Shown piece after piece: positions 9,314 to 19,587 of a DNA stretch of 26,289 nt. Origin of the DNA: Strobilurus pachycystidiatus (taxonomy: Eukaryota > Basidiomycota > Agaricomycetes > Agaricales > Physalacriaceae); the NCBI GenBank assembly GCA_019915135.1, contig JAHLMK010000054.1:1-26289 (forward strand), written 5' to 3'. The translations under genes and the position numbers were made by a program. The notes below the pieces were generated by a model. The model was not told the origin of the DNA. It saw nothing but the letters and a program-made list of their open reading frames with translations, and searched no databases. Each line of letters opens with the position of its first letter. Positions within the stretch are counted from its first letter, which is position 1.

Positions 9314-10996
9314 TCAAGGGCCTGTCCAGCGCAGGACCCGCAATTCAAACATCCATTGCTCCCCGGAAGAGCTCGTCCACAAGCTTTCAGAATGCCTCGT
9401 GTTCATCGCGTTGTCACCGATATCTATCACTGCCGGCGCTTCCGTCTGCTTTGCGTGCACGAAGTACACGTGCCTGACATTTAGCAGCAGACGACATGCG
9501 TTCATGGTGGAAAAGCAGAGCGCGAACATGACGGGGATTCGAGCAAGGGCGAACTATGCCTTGCAGTCAGTCGCTTGCACTCGGCTGAGATAGGACGGAC
9601 GCACATTGGCCCTTGTCCAGAAGAGAAAGCAGAGCAGATATGAGGAGAACATGCTATTGAGAAGTGGTCAATTCGACACGTCTCCCGAGCCTTGTTGACA
9701 TACGTTATGTAGTTCAACGCCGAATTATTGTAGACCGCCCGAAGTAACGCATTTGTGCCGACCTGGGAGCAGAACAGAACCTTGTAGCTCTTGAAGGCAA
9801 AGAGAGCAAGGATGATTCCGTTGTAAACCAGGAAAGGTAGCCAATAGTATTTGAACAAAGGTGGGACGGACTCCAGACTACAGTAGTGGCCAAGAGGTAG
9901 CAGTTGACTGGTCACTATTGAAGGTTAGTCGTGAGATGGACGAAGATTACAGCAATGCGAGCATGACAGTACCCTGTAGCCGACCGAGCGAGAGACCAAG
10001 AAGTGTGATGACAGCAATAACTTCTGCAAGATATAATACGACCAACGACACTGCGATCTTGAGGTTTCGGTCGTAAATGATATACATCCAAGACAGTAAG
10101 ACGACTAGGCAGCATCGGAGGTCAAAATGAGCAGCAAATGAATGACAACAATACTTACGTTCCGATGTCAATATCGAGACGCTGAAGGAGAGCATTTCCC
10201 AACGAAACCAGAAGGAACCTGAATGGACGACCGTCAGTGATGACGGTTCGAGCCTTATCATGCAGACTCTCAATGCTCACAGCTGTGCCACAGTGAGAAC
10301 AAACTCGTAAAGGCATGGGTGAGTACTCACAACTAGAATGATACAAATGCATGCATTGAGTTTTGCAACAGATGTACATGATTGGGACTTACTGCATCGG
10401 AAACATGACGATTCATGATGACTGTATTCATTTTGAGGTATAATTCTTGCACAATGGATGACGCGCTGGAACTTACCGGCAAGTTCTGTACTGTTCGTGT
10501 TGGAGGATAGTCAATAACAGCAGCGATTCAGCGTTGAGCAGTCCTACGTTATGCAGAAAGCGCCGAAGTACCGGTGCTGGCAACTTATGGGGTACGTTCG
10601 CCTACAAGTGACAGCACTCACCCATAAGAACACACTCCTCATGAAAGACGTCCGCTTTGTCTATGAGATACTTCGTATCAGAACGCGACTTGCCCTCTGC
10701 TTGCACTGACCCAAATAAGCTCAATCTGTGATAGCATTTCAGCGATATACCGAGCTCGTACAGTCAATTGACACTCACCTCGCGCGGGAATGATATAACT
10801 GTAATCGAATAATCAGCACTACGCTTGGACATCGGAAGAACATTGCTCACTGTGGTCGTAAATCATGATAGTCGCACAAACGACTGAGTTCCGGACGTCA
10901 TTGTTGATATCGACTGTTCACCATTCAGCACTTACATGCCACATATCGTGTGTTCTGTATCGCGCCAATAAAGTCTAGGACCTCGGATTCCGACAT
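9314..10996 (-). CDS. DUF6533-like seven-helix integral membrane protein
   Basis: Exons (minus): 10936-10996, 10851-10883, 10779-10798, 10711-10725, 10622-10660, 10548-10576, 10477-10490, 10331-10387, 10159-10218, 9973-10104, 9704-9914, 9605-9653 and 9314-9553. They total 960 nt, or 319 residues. The N-terminus holds the pattern I know from DUF6533 proteins: NTRYVAFVCATIMIYDH, then FPREIELIW. Later blocks also fit this large Agaricomycete family: SFWFRWEM, MYIIYDRNLKIAV and MFALCFSTMNACRLLLNVR. I count about seven hydrophobic helices, as expected of a plasma-membrane protein. Its function is unknown; a receptor role is sometimes suggested for the architecture but nothing here shows it. Five exons are under 35 nt. 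The intron at 10388-10476 (89 bp, AAG acceptor) and the one at 10219-10330 (112 bp) are the least certain junctions. The start was chosen as the ATG giving MSESEVLDFIGAIQ. Confidence 0.82.
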
Positions 10997-11489
10997 GCAG
11001 AGCGAAGCATGTAGTGGGGCGAAGGAAGCCAGGTGTCTTCTGGATTTCGTGCAGGGCCTCAAAGCAGCTCTGGCAGGGTTCTAGGGTCGTGGGACTTGTC
11101 GCCTGTTACCGTCCTATGAGATAATACTAATAGATAAGAGGATAGATAAAGACGCTAGTAGTCTCTTCGTCGAATCCACCAGCTCTCCGTGATTGAGATG
11201 GAATCCCAAAATTACGGAGTCACGAGTCAACACGGAGACATGATGATTGAGCAGCAAAGAACTCATCGAACTGCTGGCGATTCTCATCGCACCCATGTGT
11301 TCCTTGCAAGTATCACCTGGTGCTATATCAGAGATTTTCTCGGCCCGTGATGATGAGTATGAAGGGATTATGATCAGATTCAAGACTGAGAGAGACAACC
11401 ACATATGCGGATAGGAGATTACAGGTACTGGATTTACATCATCATGAGACCAAGGAGACCCGGCCTCGAAAGATTTACTCACTCAGCCG
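10997..11489. other. Intergenic stretch upstream of the DUF6533-like gene
   Basis: This separates two minus-strand genes and should contain the 3' flank of the small gene at 11490-11795 and the promoter of the DUF6533-like gene. The open frame at 11114-11482 has no recognisable similarity or splice support. I see no clear TATA box. Confidence 0.5.
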
Positions 11490-11795
11490 TCAAGCCTTCT
11501 CGAGGCCATTAGAGACATCATCAAGTCCTCCTCTCAAACTCTCCAATCTCCGACCAGCAACATCCACTGCACCTGTGTCTTGCATCTTGATGGCCGATCT
11601 AGCAGCCTTGATGAATTCCTGTGACCGATGGACGGAGCCATCTGTCTCTGTCTCGATAACGAGGTCTCGCGAGGTACCGGTGGTCGGAGGCGGTACGAGT
11701 GAGGATAGATTTTGGCCTGATACGCGAAGGACAGCGAGATCTCGTAGGGTCTCGCCCAGGGGAAGCGGCTTTGTGTCTTTCTGGTTCGGGGTCAT
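11490..11795 (-). CDS. Small hypothetical protein (101 residues)
   Basis: An uninterrupted frame runs from an ATG at 11795 to a TGA at 11490. I do not recognise the family. The protein is hydrophilic, with no signal peptide, membrane helix or cysteine. The first third (TPNQKDTKPLPLGETLRDLA) is followed by a Pro/Thr linker and then a helical C-terminal half, SQEFIKAARSAIKMQD to LESLRGGLDDVSNGLEKA, which looks amphipathic and could form a coiled coil or helical hairpin. This is the pattern of a small subunit of a larger assembly, but that is inference. It is the only single-exon gene I could support in the window. The frame is likely real because the sequence is coherent and poor in rare residues; conservation elsewhere would decide it. 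Confidence 0.55.
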   Translation of the reverse strand: MTPNQKDTKPLPLGETLRDLAVLRVSGQNLSSLVPPPTTGTSRDLVIETETDGSVHRSQEFIKAARSAIKMQDTGAVDVAGRRLESLRGGLDDVSNGLEKA

Positions 11796-12121
11796 GATGG
11801 TTTTGAACGAAGTGGTCCGATCACATCACGGCGCACACCGTCGCGTACGCCTTCGATTCACAACCCTGGAGCGCTCAGTACAGTCGCTGTATTGACTCAA
11901 GAACTCGAGACTTGATCCATCAATTACAATACATGACCGGCTCAGGATGCGCCACATGGGCAGTAACTCATTTGATCGAACATGCTTGTATCTCTATGGT
12001 GACAAGTGCCTATACAAAAATATGTTGAAATATACGTGTGTGTTGCAGGGAAGTATCTGCTAACTCATAGTGTGCCATAGGTAGGTACTGTAAAACCAAA
12101 CAACATAAGGGAATAGGTGAT
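11796..12121. other. Intergenic stretch
   Basis: This 326-bp gap lies between two minus-strand genes. It holds the 3' flank of the BAR-SH3 gene and the presumed promoter of the small gene at 11490-11795. I see no further gene or clear motif. Confidence 0.5.
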
Positions 12122-14560
12122 CTACATTTCATCGTGGTATTCAAAACAGTTGTTGCACATGCCCTTGGGCTTGAAAGGATTCTGTTTGAAGTTCGTACAC
12201 TTCACAGCAGAGAGGTCAGAGGCACTATCAAACGGCGACGCGTCGTATACGAAACTGCCGCCGGAAGAAACAGGTGTATCAACGGCGTATTGGGGTGAGA
12301 GCAAGCTGGAAGACGATGAAGCAGTCGACAACGACGGCCTAGGTGGGAGTTTCGGAGTGGACAAGGGAGTTCGCCGTGGTGGGGGAGGCGGTGGTGCTTT
12401 CTTGTGACCGAGATCAGTCGTTGATGATCGTCGCATGGGGGGAAGCGGTGGCGTGGCTCGCGATCCGACATCTGAACGTCCGTGACGAGAAATAGATGGC
12501 GCAATGGAACGCTCCTCCTCATCTCCGTGAGACCCGCTCGAGATGCTGGCATGATCGGGTGGGCCACCAAAGAAGGGAGAATGAGATGGAAGCAGCGGTC
12601 TTGACTTGTAGGCATCTTCCTCCTCCAAATCACTTGTCCGGTATCCCTCGTCAGGCGAATCCTCGTCAGATGAATTGGCGGGCGCCGTATAAACATCTTC
12701 TTCGAGTGCTTTCCCTGTGCGATTCCGCTTCATGACCACGGGCTGTTTGGATGACAGCTCGGTGTACGAAGTCGGGAATAGGCCCTGTTTGCCGTTCAAC
12801 AATCCCATCCACCAATCATCCAATACCTCGTTGACGACAGTGATTTCGTCTCCAAGTTTGAAAGACAACTCGTCTGAGGACCCGCTGAAATCGTACAATG
12901 CTCGTACAGTTTTCCTTTGCTGGAGTGATGGCGGTGTCAAGATGCGGTCTTTCGCTGGCTCAGCCGCCGCTTCGCTGGATTTTGACTTGGAGGACTTCCT
13001 GCTCATTGATCCAAATCGAGAAGTAACAGAGGATGCTGGAGTGTCCTTCTCCAACGCAGCCTCAGCTTCGTCATCCTGCAACGACGCGAACTTGGGTTTC
13101 TTGCCTCGTACAGAACCCACCCAACCCGCGACATTCTTTCGAATCGACTTGTCCTCAGCAGTGGTCGCAGTGCTGTCTGAGCGGAGTCTGGAAGCACGGG
13201 AGCTAGGTCTCGATGGAGTCTTGGCCGTGCCTGCAGAGTCGGATCGTTTATGGCTCGATGAGGAGAGGCCACGGCTGGGGGTTATGGGACGGTCTTCAGC
13301 TTCTTCGTCAGACGAGTCCACGCTTATCTGGGATTTGGAAGCAGATGGGGCTGAGGCACTGGCAGAGCGAGTAGAATTGGTACGGTTGCGTTTGGGTAGC
13401 TTCGGGGAACGGCTGGGAAGCTTTGGCGAACGCGCGTTGAAGGTATGCATTGGTCCTTCCGTTTTTCGAGGTACGACCTCTGATGCACTCGTCCTATTCA
13501 AGATCAGAAATTGCCAAGAGGATTGAAGAAGGAAGCGAACCATTCTGCTTGCGTATCCTGCAAGACTTCGAGGTACTGCTTGACGTAGTTCACCTCACTA
13601 TCCAGAAAGTTGGTCAGCTCGCGTAGCTGATCGATTTCATTTTCTTGGATAGAATGCATGTATGCTCGAACGTCCTCGGATGCTTCCTCGCTGTGAACGT
13701 CGTCAGACGGTTATCGCGCAGCATCGGGACGAGAATTACTAGCGTGCCAAAGCGCGTTCAACTTCCTCGTCAGCGTCGCGTTTCTCTTTCTCCTTCTTGC
13801 TGTTCTTTAGTTTGTCTTGTCTTGTTAGCGCGGCATCGTAGCTCAACCTTGACAGATTTCAGATCATGGAAAGAAGATGCGTGGAATGGGACCAACCGTC
13901 TACTCTCCAGTCTCTTTCGCTGCTGTTCATATTCTTTGACCTCGTTCACATACTGCTCCAATGATGTGAAATAGGTGCCTTGGAATGTGAGGGCGTATGC
14001 CTCCTGCAACGTGGCAACTTTGCAGTGGGCGCGTCCCAGCTTGACCAAAGAACTTCCTGTGTAGAGTTCAGTTGTGTGCGGCGACCGTGCTGGAAAGAAC
14101 GGACCGAACGCGGAATCATCACCGAATTCTTCTCCATGGACGATCATAACCACGCCTAGCGTGTCAACAGGTAGCAGCTTCTCTGGAGTATCCAAAGCCT
14201 CGTTATCTTTCTTCTTTGAGAGGGAATGGTGATATCCCTTGGAGGCGAGTAGCAACCTAAGAAGGAGAGATGATATCTGATTACCGATTCGTAACGGGAT
14301 GGCGACGGTGGCGACGTACTTTTGTGCGCCGAGTTTACGCCTCTCGATATCCTCCTCAAGTTCTTTGAATTCATCGGTGACTGTCGTCTTGTCCCTCGAG
14401 GAGATGACCTCTCCCGCCCACTGGGAACCCAAGTCGTATGATCAGAGGCAATTGAATTGGGTGCAGCTAAACGGTGTACCTGACGAAGTTTGCCCAGCTA
14501 GAACCACGGTTAGCAACGTTAGAGGCTTTGGCTACAGGCATCTACCTGTTTGCTCGCCAT
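12122..14560 (-). CDS. BAR domain and SH3 domain adaptor protein
   Basis: Exons (minus): 14546-14560, 14480-14497, 14320-14420, 14105-14256, 13897-14056, 13740-13847, 13541-13690 and 12122-13493. They total 2,076 nt, or 691 residues. The protein starts MASKQLGKLRQWAGEVISS, split over three exons of which the first two are 15 and 18 nt. Residues 1 to about 235 form an endophilin-like BAR domain (KLGRAHCKVATLQEAYALTF, ESRRLSYDAALTRQ, VNYVKQYLEVLQ) that should dimerise and bind curved membrane. A Ser-rich disordered segment follows. The SH3 domain spans about 428-483 (ALYDF 433-437, Trp462-Trp463, Pro475, Tyr478). A Pro-rich stretch (PPPPPPRR) could bind SH3 domains. The C-terminus has Cys667, Cys681, Cys684 and His688, spaced like a small zinc site. 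The likely role is an endocytic or actin-linked adaptor, from the domain pair. The gene is divergent from PRE1, with 377 bp between the starts. Confidence 0.92.
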
Positions 14561-14937
14561 GTCAGGTTAAGGTTGGTGGGGTGTGTACGGTCAACGTACA
14601 AAGCAGGAAGAAAGATATGTGGACCGTTCGGTCCGCTCTGATATCGACGTCCATTGTTGCCCTTTCGATCAGGCAACGCCGATTTACCCTGCGGCGAGGT
14701 TCCGTAGCCCGGCACGCTTCAATTCACGTCCGTGGATAACTCACACAACAGCGGACAGTGTATATACAACAGTTACGACACTATACTATAAGTGTGTCGG
14801 GTCAAGAGATTATCAGACCTGCCTTGACTGAACTCGAGAAATGGGAGGTATTTAGGGTTAGGGTCTCCCAGTTAGTGAGTGACGCGTACCAGGAAACACG
14901 CGATTGCGTGTTCACACCCCCTTGACCTTCGACCACC
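14561..14937. promoter_or_regulatory. Divergent promoter region, BAR-SH3 gene and PRE1
   Basis: The two ATGs face away from each other across 377 bp, so both promoters must lie here unless they reach into coding sequence. It contains the double TTAGGG motif near the PRE1 side (14852-14863). No TATA box stands out on that side. Confidence 0.6.
14852..14863 (+). promoter_or_regulatory. Double TTAGGG (telomere-like) motif upstream of PRE1
   Basis: TTAGGGTTAGGG is two exact units of the usual fungal telomere repeat, 74 bp before the PRE1 start codon. In several fungi TTAGGG sites in promoters are bound by Tbf1/TRF-type Myb proteins at housekeeping genes. A similar role here is inference. I noticed no other double copy in the window. 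Confidence 0.55.
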
Positions 14938-15618
14938 ATGGAGACATCTTTCGCAATCACTGGCAAGGGCTATGTCATCGTTGCCTCCGACACCACGGCC
15001 GCCCGCTCTATCGTCAAAATGAAGATTGACGAGGACAGAATCAAAGTGCTCAGCAACCATCTCCTCATGGCGTTCTCTGGCGAGCCGGGTGCGTTCTTCC
15101 ATCGTGTCTCGCTCAACGAAATTAACGTCTTGTAGGCGACACCATCCAATTCTCCGAGTTCGTTGAGCGAAATATCCGTCTATTCCAAATACGCAACAAC
15201 TATCCCCTTCGCCCTTCAGCTGCAGCAGCGTGGATCCGTCGGTCGCTAGCTCAATCACTGCGATCGCGCAAGCCTTACTCCGTCAACCTCCTGCTTGGAG
15301 GATATGACACCACCGAGCACGCTCCCCACCTCTACTGGGTAGACTACCTAGGCACCATGGCCTCTGTTCCATTCGCAGCCCATGGCTATGGCAGCTACTT
15401 TGTGCTCAGTTTGCTCGACCGGTGCGTTCCTCTTTGCTTCTCGCGGGTCTCCGACTTATCTCTTCCTCAGATACCACGATCCCGAAGCATCACTCGAAGA
15501 AGGTCTCGCCACACTTAAGCGGTGTATCGACGAGGTCTCGAAGCGTTTGGTAGTCAGTCCGAGTTCATACAAAGTGAAGATCGTCGACAAGGATGGCGTG
15601 CGAGAGATTGAATTGTAA
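14938..15618 (+). CDS. PRE1: 20S proteasome subunit beta-4 (PRE1/PSMB2 type)
   Basis: Exons are 14938-15088, 15136-15421 and 15471-15618 (585 nt, 194 residues), close to the usual length of about 200. The N-terminus METSFAITGKGYVIVASDTT, with no propeptide and no catalytic Thr1, is typical of the non-catalytic beta-4 ring subunit. Other family blocks are FSEFVERNIRLFQIRNNYPL, NLLLGGYD, LYWVDYLGTM and AAHGYGSYFVLSLLDRYHDP. The protein sits in the beta rings of the 20S core particle in cytosol and nucleus and takes part in ubiquitin-dependent protein breakdown. Both introns are GT-AG (47 and 49 bp). The ATG chosen has a purine-poor CACC context just upstream, as in many fungal starts. The symbol follows the yeast name. 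Confidence 0.96.
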
Positions 15619-16795
15619 TTATAATGATAGTGCAACGAACTGCAGATAAATTCGACTTGGCCGTACAGATTGACACTTTACGCAGCGATTGGCTTTCGCG
15701 GTGCACAACAGGTTTGTAGAGAGACTTATAATTTGACGTAGGCGGTTGCAACGCGTATGCCCGTTGAAGTGAGGATGATTGGTCGGTATGAGCGCGCCAC
15801 AGTTCGCATAAACCTGCCTTCCTCCCAGGCTACGTTCGCTCACAGCACTCGCTCGCCATACACCATTCCGCTCTCATTACTGGGTCATAGTCATCTGAGC
15901 CTTCAGAGGTACCAACTCTCGCCCCAAGTCTTGGAGCTAAATCCTGCCCCTTGTTAGGCGCGAAGGTATTCCAAGTACACACCATGTTTCCACAATCTTC
16001 CTGAATGCTTTATAACACATCAAGATCTGCCGCCTATCATCGAGAGGTCTCATCCCTTCATTTCGCCGACGAGCATGGCACGGAACAGGCGCTTGGCTCA
16101 ATGTCAATGAGGTGGCGTCTGGAGGATAGTACTTATGTACCACGTCTGACCTGAACTCAGCGTTTGGTGACAAACTTTCATAGAACGTAGGTGATATGCC
16201 CGTCGACATCATTTCGTCCATGACTTAGGGGACAAGTTCGCTTAGAGATTAGACCGAATTCAAAGCAACTGGCCTTCTCGAGCAACAGATCAAGTCCAGC
16301 CGCCTTAGAACGCAGCTAGTCACGCCACGGCGACAAGTTGAGCTTGTGCACGACGGGGCTCCCACCTCTCACCTCTCTTTTCCCTCTAAACAATGGGGAC
16401 AATATCGTTCGGATGATGCACACATCAGTTGCGGCAGTCATCAATTTCGCCACATATGAAAGGGACGTCATTCTGTGTGCTTGCCACCCGGTCTCGACGA
16501 ATATTGCCCAATGCCCATGATTCTGAAGGGTTTGACGGCAAAGTCAATGACAGAAAATTCCCCAGTACTGGAGATCATGGTTGGGTCGAACAAATTGAGC
16601 AGCTCTGTATGACACCGGTCTTGTGTTACATGGCGTCGGTGTTGCTAAAACGCTGAGTAGTTCTGTAAGAGCTGTACTGCAGTGTTGATAGTCTCTCTGT
16701 GGACCTTTGTTTCACATTCGGTTAGAGCGTCAGCCCATGCTCGTAGTAGATTTGTTGATATGGTCTTAGTACAATCTGGGCGATGACATGATGTC
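15619..16795. other. 1.2-kb intergenic stretch, convergent 3' ends
   Basis: This lies between the stop of PRE1 (plus) and the stop of the four-helix membrane protein gene (minus). Open frames exist, for example 15937-16221 minus (94 codons) and 16429-16656 plus, but none shows recognisable similarity, splice-linked exons or low-complexity bias typical of real proteins. I see no tRNA, repeat array or element end. At 1.2 kb it is long for two 3' flanks in such a dense region. Confidence 0.5.
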
Positions 16796-17539
16796 CTAAT
16801 ACGTTTTGCTATTCTCTTCCTCTGCTAGTTGGTTGGAGTATCGTTTCACGATGACACATCCGTCTGCAAAGGTGCTAATCAGCAAAAGCTCACAAGCCGA
16901 GGAAGCGTACTCACATATCTCCATGATCCAAACAAAGATGAAGATGCCAACCAATGCGCCTTTGAGAATCTCGACGCCTTTTTTACAAGCAGTCTCAACG
17001 TCGTCATCATGCGAACCATTGACACAGCTCTTGACGGTATCAGGAGCATCTAGGAAGAAACGATAGAGGGCGAATGATCCGGAGGCAATGCTGAAGAGAA
17101 CATGAACGACAAGGATTCCGTGGAAGGCTTGTATGAGTTTGCGTTTCCGTGCGAACGCGCCAATGAGTCTGCGAATGGTGACTGTCATGATCAGAGGGCA
17201 TGAAAGTGGGGGAAATCCATTTACCCAAGAACAGAGATGCAGGCATAAAGTCCGTAAACAAGGATCTGGATCGCATAGGCTAGCTTGTTTTTTATGTCTC
17301 CGCCTGTATGAATTGTCAGGTTGGGGAACGCGTCTCGTTAGGGATCTGCGTCACCCATTCTTTTGTATTGTATGATTCCTGCGACGGCTATGACGCTTCC
17401 GAACGCAATCCCCAGCAGTCCAATGAGCTACAATCTTTTCATGAATGGGGAAAGGTGAGTGCATGGTATAGCTGACCAGGACTCCAAGTCGCACAGGAAT
17501 ACAACAGCAGAACTTTTCGGATTTGACACGGATAGGCAT
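16796..17539 (-). CDS. Four-helix integral membrane protein (Agaricomycete family, unknown function)
   Basis: Exons (minus): 17477-17539, 17355-17427, 17225-17303, 16915-17168 and 16796-16863 (537 nt, 178 residues). The N-terminus MPIRVKSEKFCCCIPVRLG has three consecutive cysteines next to the first helix, a plausible lipidation site. Four hydrophobic helices follow: about 20-45 (LIGLLGIAFGSVIAVAGIIQ), about 52-78, about 85-110 and about 135-160. The loop between helices 3 and 4 carries two cysteines (SCVNGSHDDD, then ETACKKG) that could form a disulphide on the outer or lumenal side. The protein ends in a short hydrophilic tail, SNQLAEEENSKTY. The topology is tetraspanin-like, but I see no CCG motif of true tetraspanins. 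Similar small proteins are common in mushrooms, as far as I recall, with no assigned role. All introns are GT-AG and 49-56 bp. Confidence 0.8.
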
Positions 17540-17670
17540 GTTGCACTTGGAGATGAGTAGGTCGTGAAAGGTCGTGAAGTCGTAAGAATCCGTTCTCTAC
17601 GCCAGGTAGAGTGGGGCCAGCCTGATGAATATCGAGATACTGACCGGATTTTAAAGAGGAATTTGGGGCT

Positions 17671-17690
17671 GGGCAGTGGGCAGTGGGCAG
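17671..17690. repeat. GGGCAGT short tandem repeat
   Basis: Nearly three head-to-tail copies of the 7-bp unit GGGCAGT lie about 130 bp upstream of the start of the membrane protein gene at 16796-17539. This could be promoter-proximal slippage or a repeated factor site. Confidence 0.55.
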
Positions 17691-18146
17691 CCAGTCTCCT
17701 TGACGGTGTAGTCAGTAGTAACTGCGACGTCCGACAGCGCCTTGCTTGTACACATAGTTCGAAGGCAGTCCGAGATACAGGTCTTCTGAGATATGGGAAA
17801 CATAGGTACGAAATTTGCGTGAAGAAGTCCGATAGCAGTCGGACTCGGTCTCAAAGACCTGATGGATCGCCCAGCGAGTGTGATTATCTGCACTTAGCGG
17901 GTTGACGACGTAGCGTTGATCCTGGTAGTAGCGGGTTGCCCAGGAACCGACTGAATAGACGGAGGTGTGCATCACGATGGGACCCACAGAGCAACGGGCG
18001 CGATCGTCAATGGCGTTTACGGCGGTAACCACGCGAGAACAACAGCCAGTTACCTTTCGCACTTTCCCGGATTGCTGCCTTCATCGAGCAGCCCTTGCCA
18101 TTGTTTTCTGCCTTGTTACTTTTCCGTGCGTTATTGTTCTGCATGT

Positions 18147-18154
18147 TATATAAG
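18147..18154 (+). promoter_or_regulatory. TATA box for the gene at 18210
   Basis: TATATAAG lies 55 bp before the ATG and is followed by a CT-rich leader. This spacing suits a fungal TATA box with a short 5' leader, and it supports the start chosen for the downstream gene. Confidence 0.55.
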
Positions 18155-18209
18155 ACCATGTTCTCTCTGCTAAGAAACTGCATCCTATATTCCCTGCTTC
18201 TTCTCAATC

Positions 18210-19422
18210 ATGCCCCACCACCGATCGCGCAACCCCACGAGTCCTGGAAAGCCTGGTACCAGGAACTATAGTCGCTATCTCGCCAATCACGCAGTTCCGG
18301 GCCAGCAGGTTGGCCCCACTCCTGCAGCTACATTTGCTATCGTTGTCTGGTTCCTAACACTGAATCGTGATTACACTGAGAAGGTTGTCAATGAGTCTCT
18401 ACCTATAGCATCCCTAACTAACCCAATGGCTGCAGGAATATGATACTCTATACCACTATCACAAAGCACACAATCCAACACTGAGGCTTGGAAAATATGA
18501 CGTTAGAGACGTCGAGCAATTTCGTACGTCCTGTCTCAAAGTATCGTGGCGTAATTGTTTTGATAATGGATGCTCTAGGCATTATGGCCGGCAATGTCTT
18601 ACCTATGTTTATGGCTCGAAAGCGCAAACTTGGCCGCAAAGAGTTCGTCATTCAATGTAGAGATAACAACAAGGCTTGGATAGAGCCGGTCCGTTTATCT
18701 TCTGTAACGCTGTTACTTGCGTGTACTCATCCACATCACACAGAGACGTGAGGGCATGAGCCCATATGACGTTGTGAGATCTGCTGTGGGCTTTACTGTG
18801 GCGTATGGCCCATCTGTATGTGGGATGGCCGCAACCTTGGGCGAAAGCAGTGCTGTCGTCAACCTTGGCCTTGGCATAAGGCTCTTTGCAACCAAGGAGG
18901 CTGTCCAATTAGATAAATACATCAAGGTGTATTGTCCAAAGGTACGCTGAACAGTGATCTGAGACAGTTATAGTCGTTGACTGTTGGGTGCAGCTCACTC
19001 CATACGAGTTTGCTCGATTAGAGTCCTCGAGACTCGAGGTCGTGGTCCATCGTATGGCTGTCATTCTTGCGATCAAGGATGCATACATAGATGCCATTGG
19101 GAAGTCAGAGGAAAACTTTGATTATCGCAGTCTCGACTTCCAAATGAACAAGGAAGACCCCAAGCAGAGCGTGTTGTCGCTGGCCGGCGTACCTCTCGAA
19201 GGTTGGGAGTTTCGACTGTTCAATACAAAAGTCGGCGTTGCACGTCAGAAACAAGGCGCGCATCACTTGGCGGAAGAGTCCTATCACTGTGTGACCGCCT
19301 TCTTCCGCGGCGTCCCGAAAACGACGTTCCTATGGGACGGCGACGGCGGCCCGGACAGATGGCATTGGGTGCAGTATGTAGATCTCGACCAGGTGATGCC
19401 TCTGCTGCCAGTGAAGGTCTGA
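18210..19422 (+). CDS. Hypothetical protein, 332 residues
   Basis: Exons are 18210-18383, 18436-18523, 18579-18688, 18744-18941 and 18994-19422 (999 nt). I do not recognise the family. The N-terminus (about 1-40) is basic and Pro/Gly-rich. A block follows with EYDTLYHYHKAHNPTLRLGK and MARKRKLGRKEFVIQ, which is Lys/Arg-rich and could bind nucleic acid or act as a nuclear signal. The middle (SPYDVVRSAVGFTVAYGPSV onward) has small hydrophobic stretches, but none is a clear membrane helix. The last exon (143 codons) is hydrophilic and ends WDGDGGPDRWHWVQYVDLDQ, then VMPLLPVKV. All four introns are GT-AG and 52-55 bp, and the phases join cleanly. This and the TATA box at 18147 make it likely to be a real gene. 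The first junction (18383/18436) is the least certain. The gene is convergent with ILV6, with 165 bp between the stops. Confidence 0.65.
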
Positions 19423-19587
19423 GAAACCAAACTGGCCGGCCTTGGAACTGTTACCTAGATCTGTATGTCGGCGTACTTACTTCAACGAACATGTAGACTT
19501 GCGAAGTGAACAGTGAAGCACAAGATTCGGACCCACTCAACAGCAAAATGTATACTAAGAAGAGAAACAAGCGATACATTTTTCACA

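Larger units (their letters stand above)
17540..18209. promoter_or_regulatory. Divergent promoter region
   Basis: This 670-bp interval lies between the starts of the four-helix membrane protein gene (minus) and the unknown gene at 18210 (plus). It contains a TATA-like box for the plus gene (18147-18154) and a triple GGGCAGT run (17671-17690). I see no gene within it. Confidence 0.5.

Noticed and set aside
11114..11482. 122-codon minus-strand frame
   Set aside because: It has no similarity I recognise and no linked exons, and lies in the expected flank between two minus-strand genes.
15937..16221. 94-codon minus-strand frame in the gap after PRE1
   Set aside because: No homology, no convincing splice partners and no promoter signal. 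A chance frame is likely at this length.
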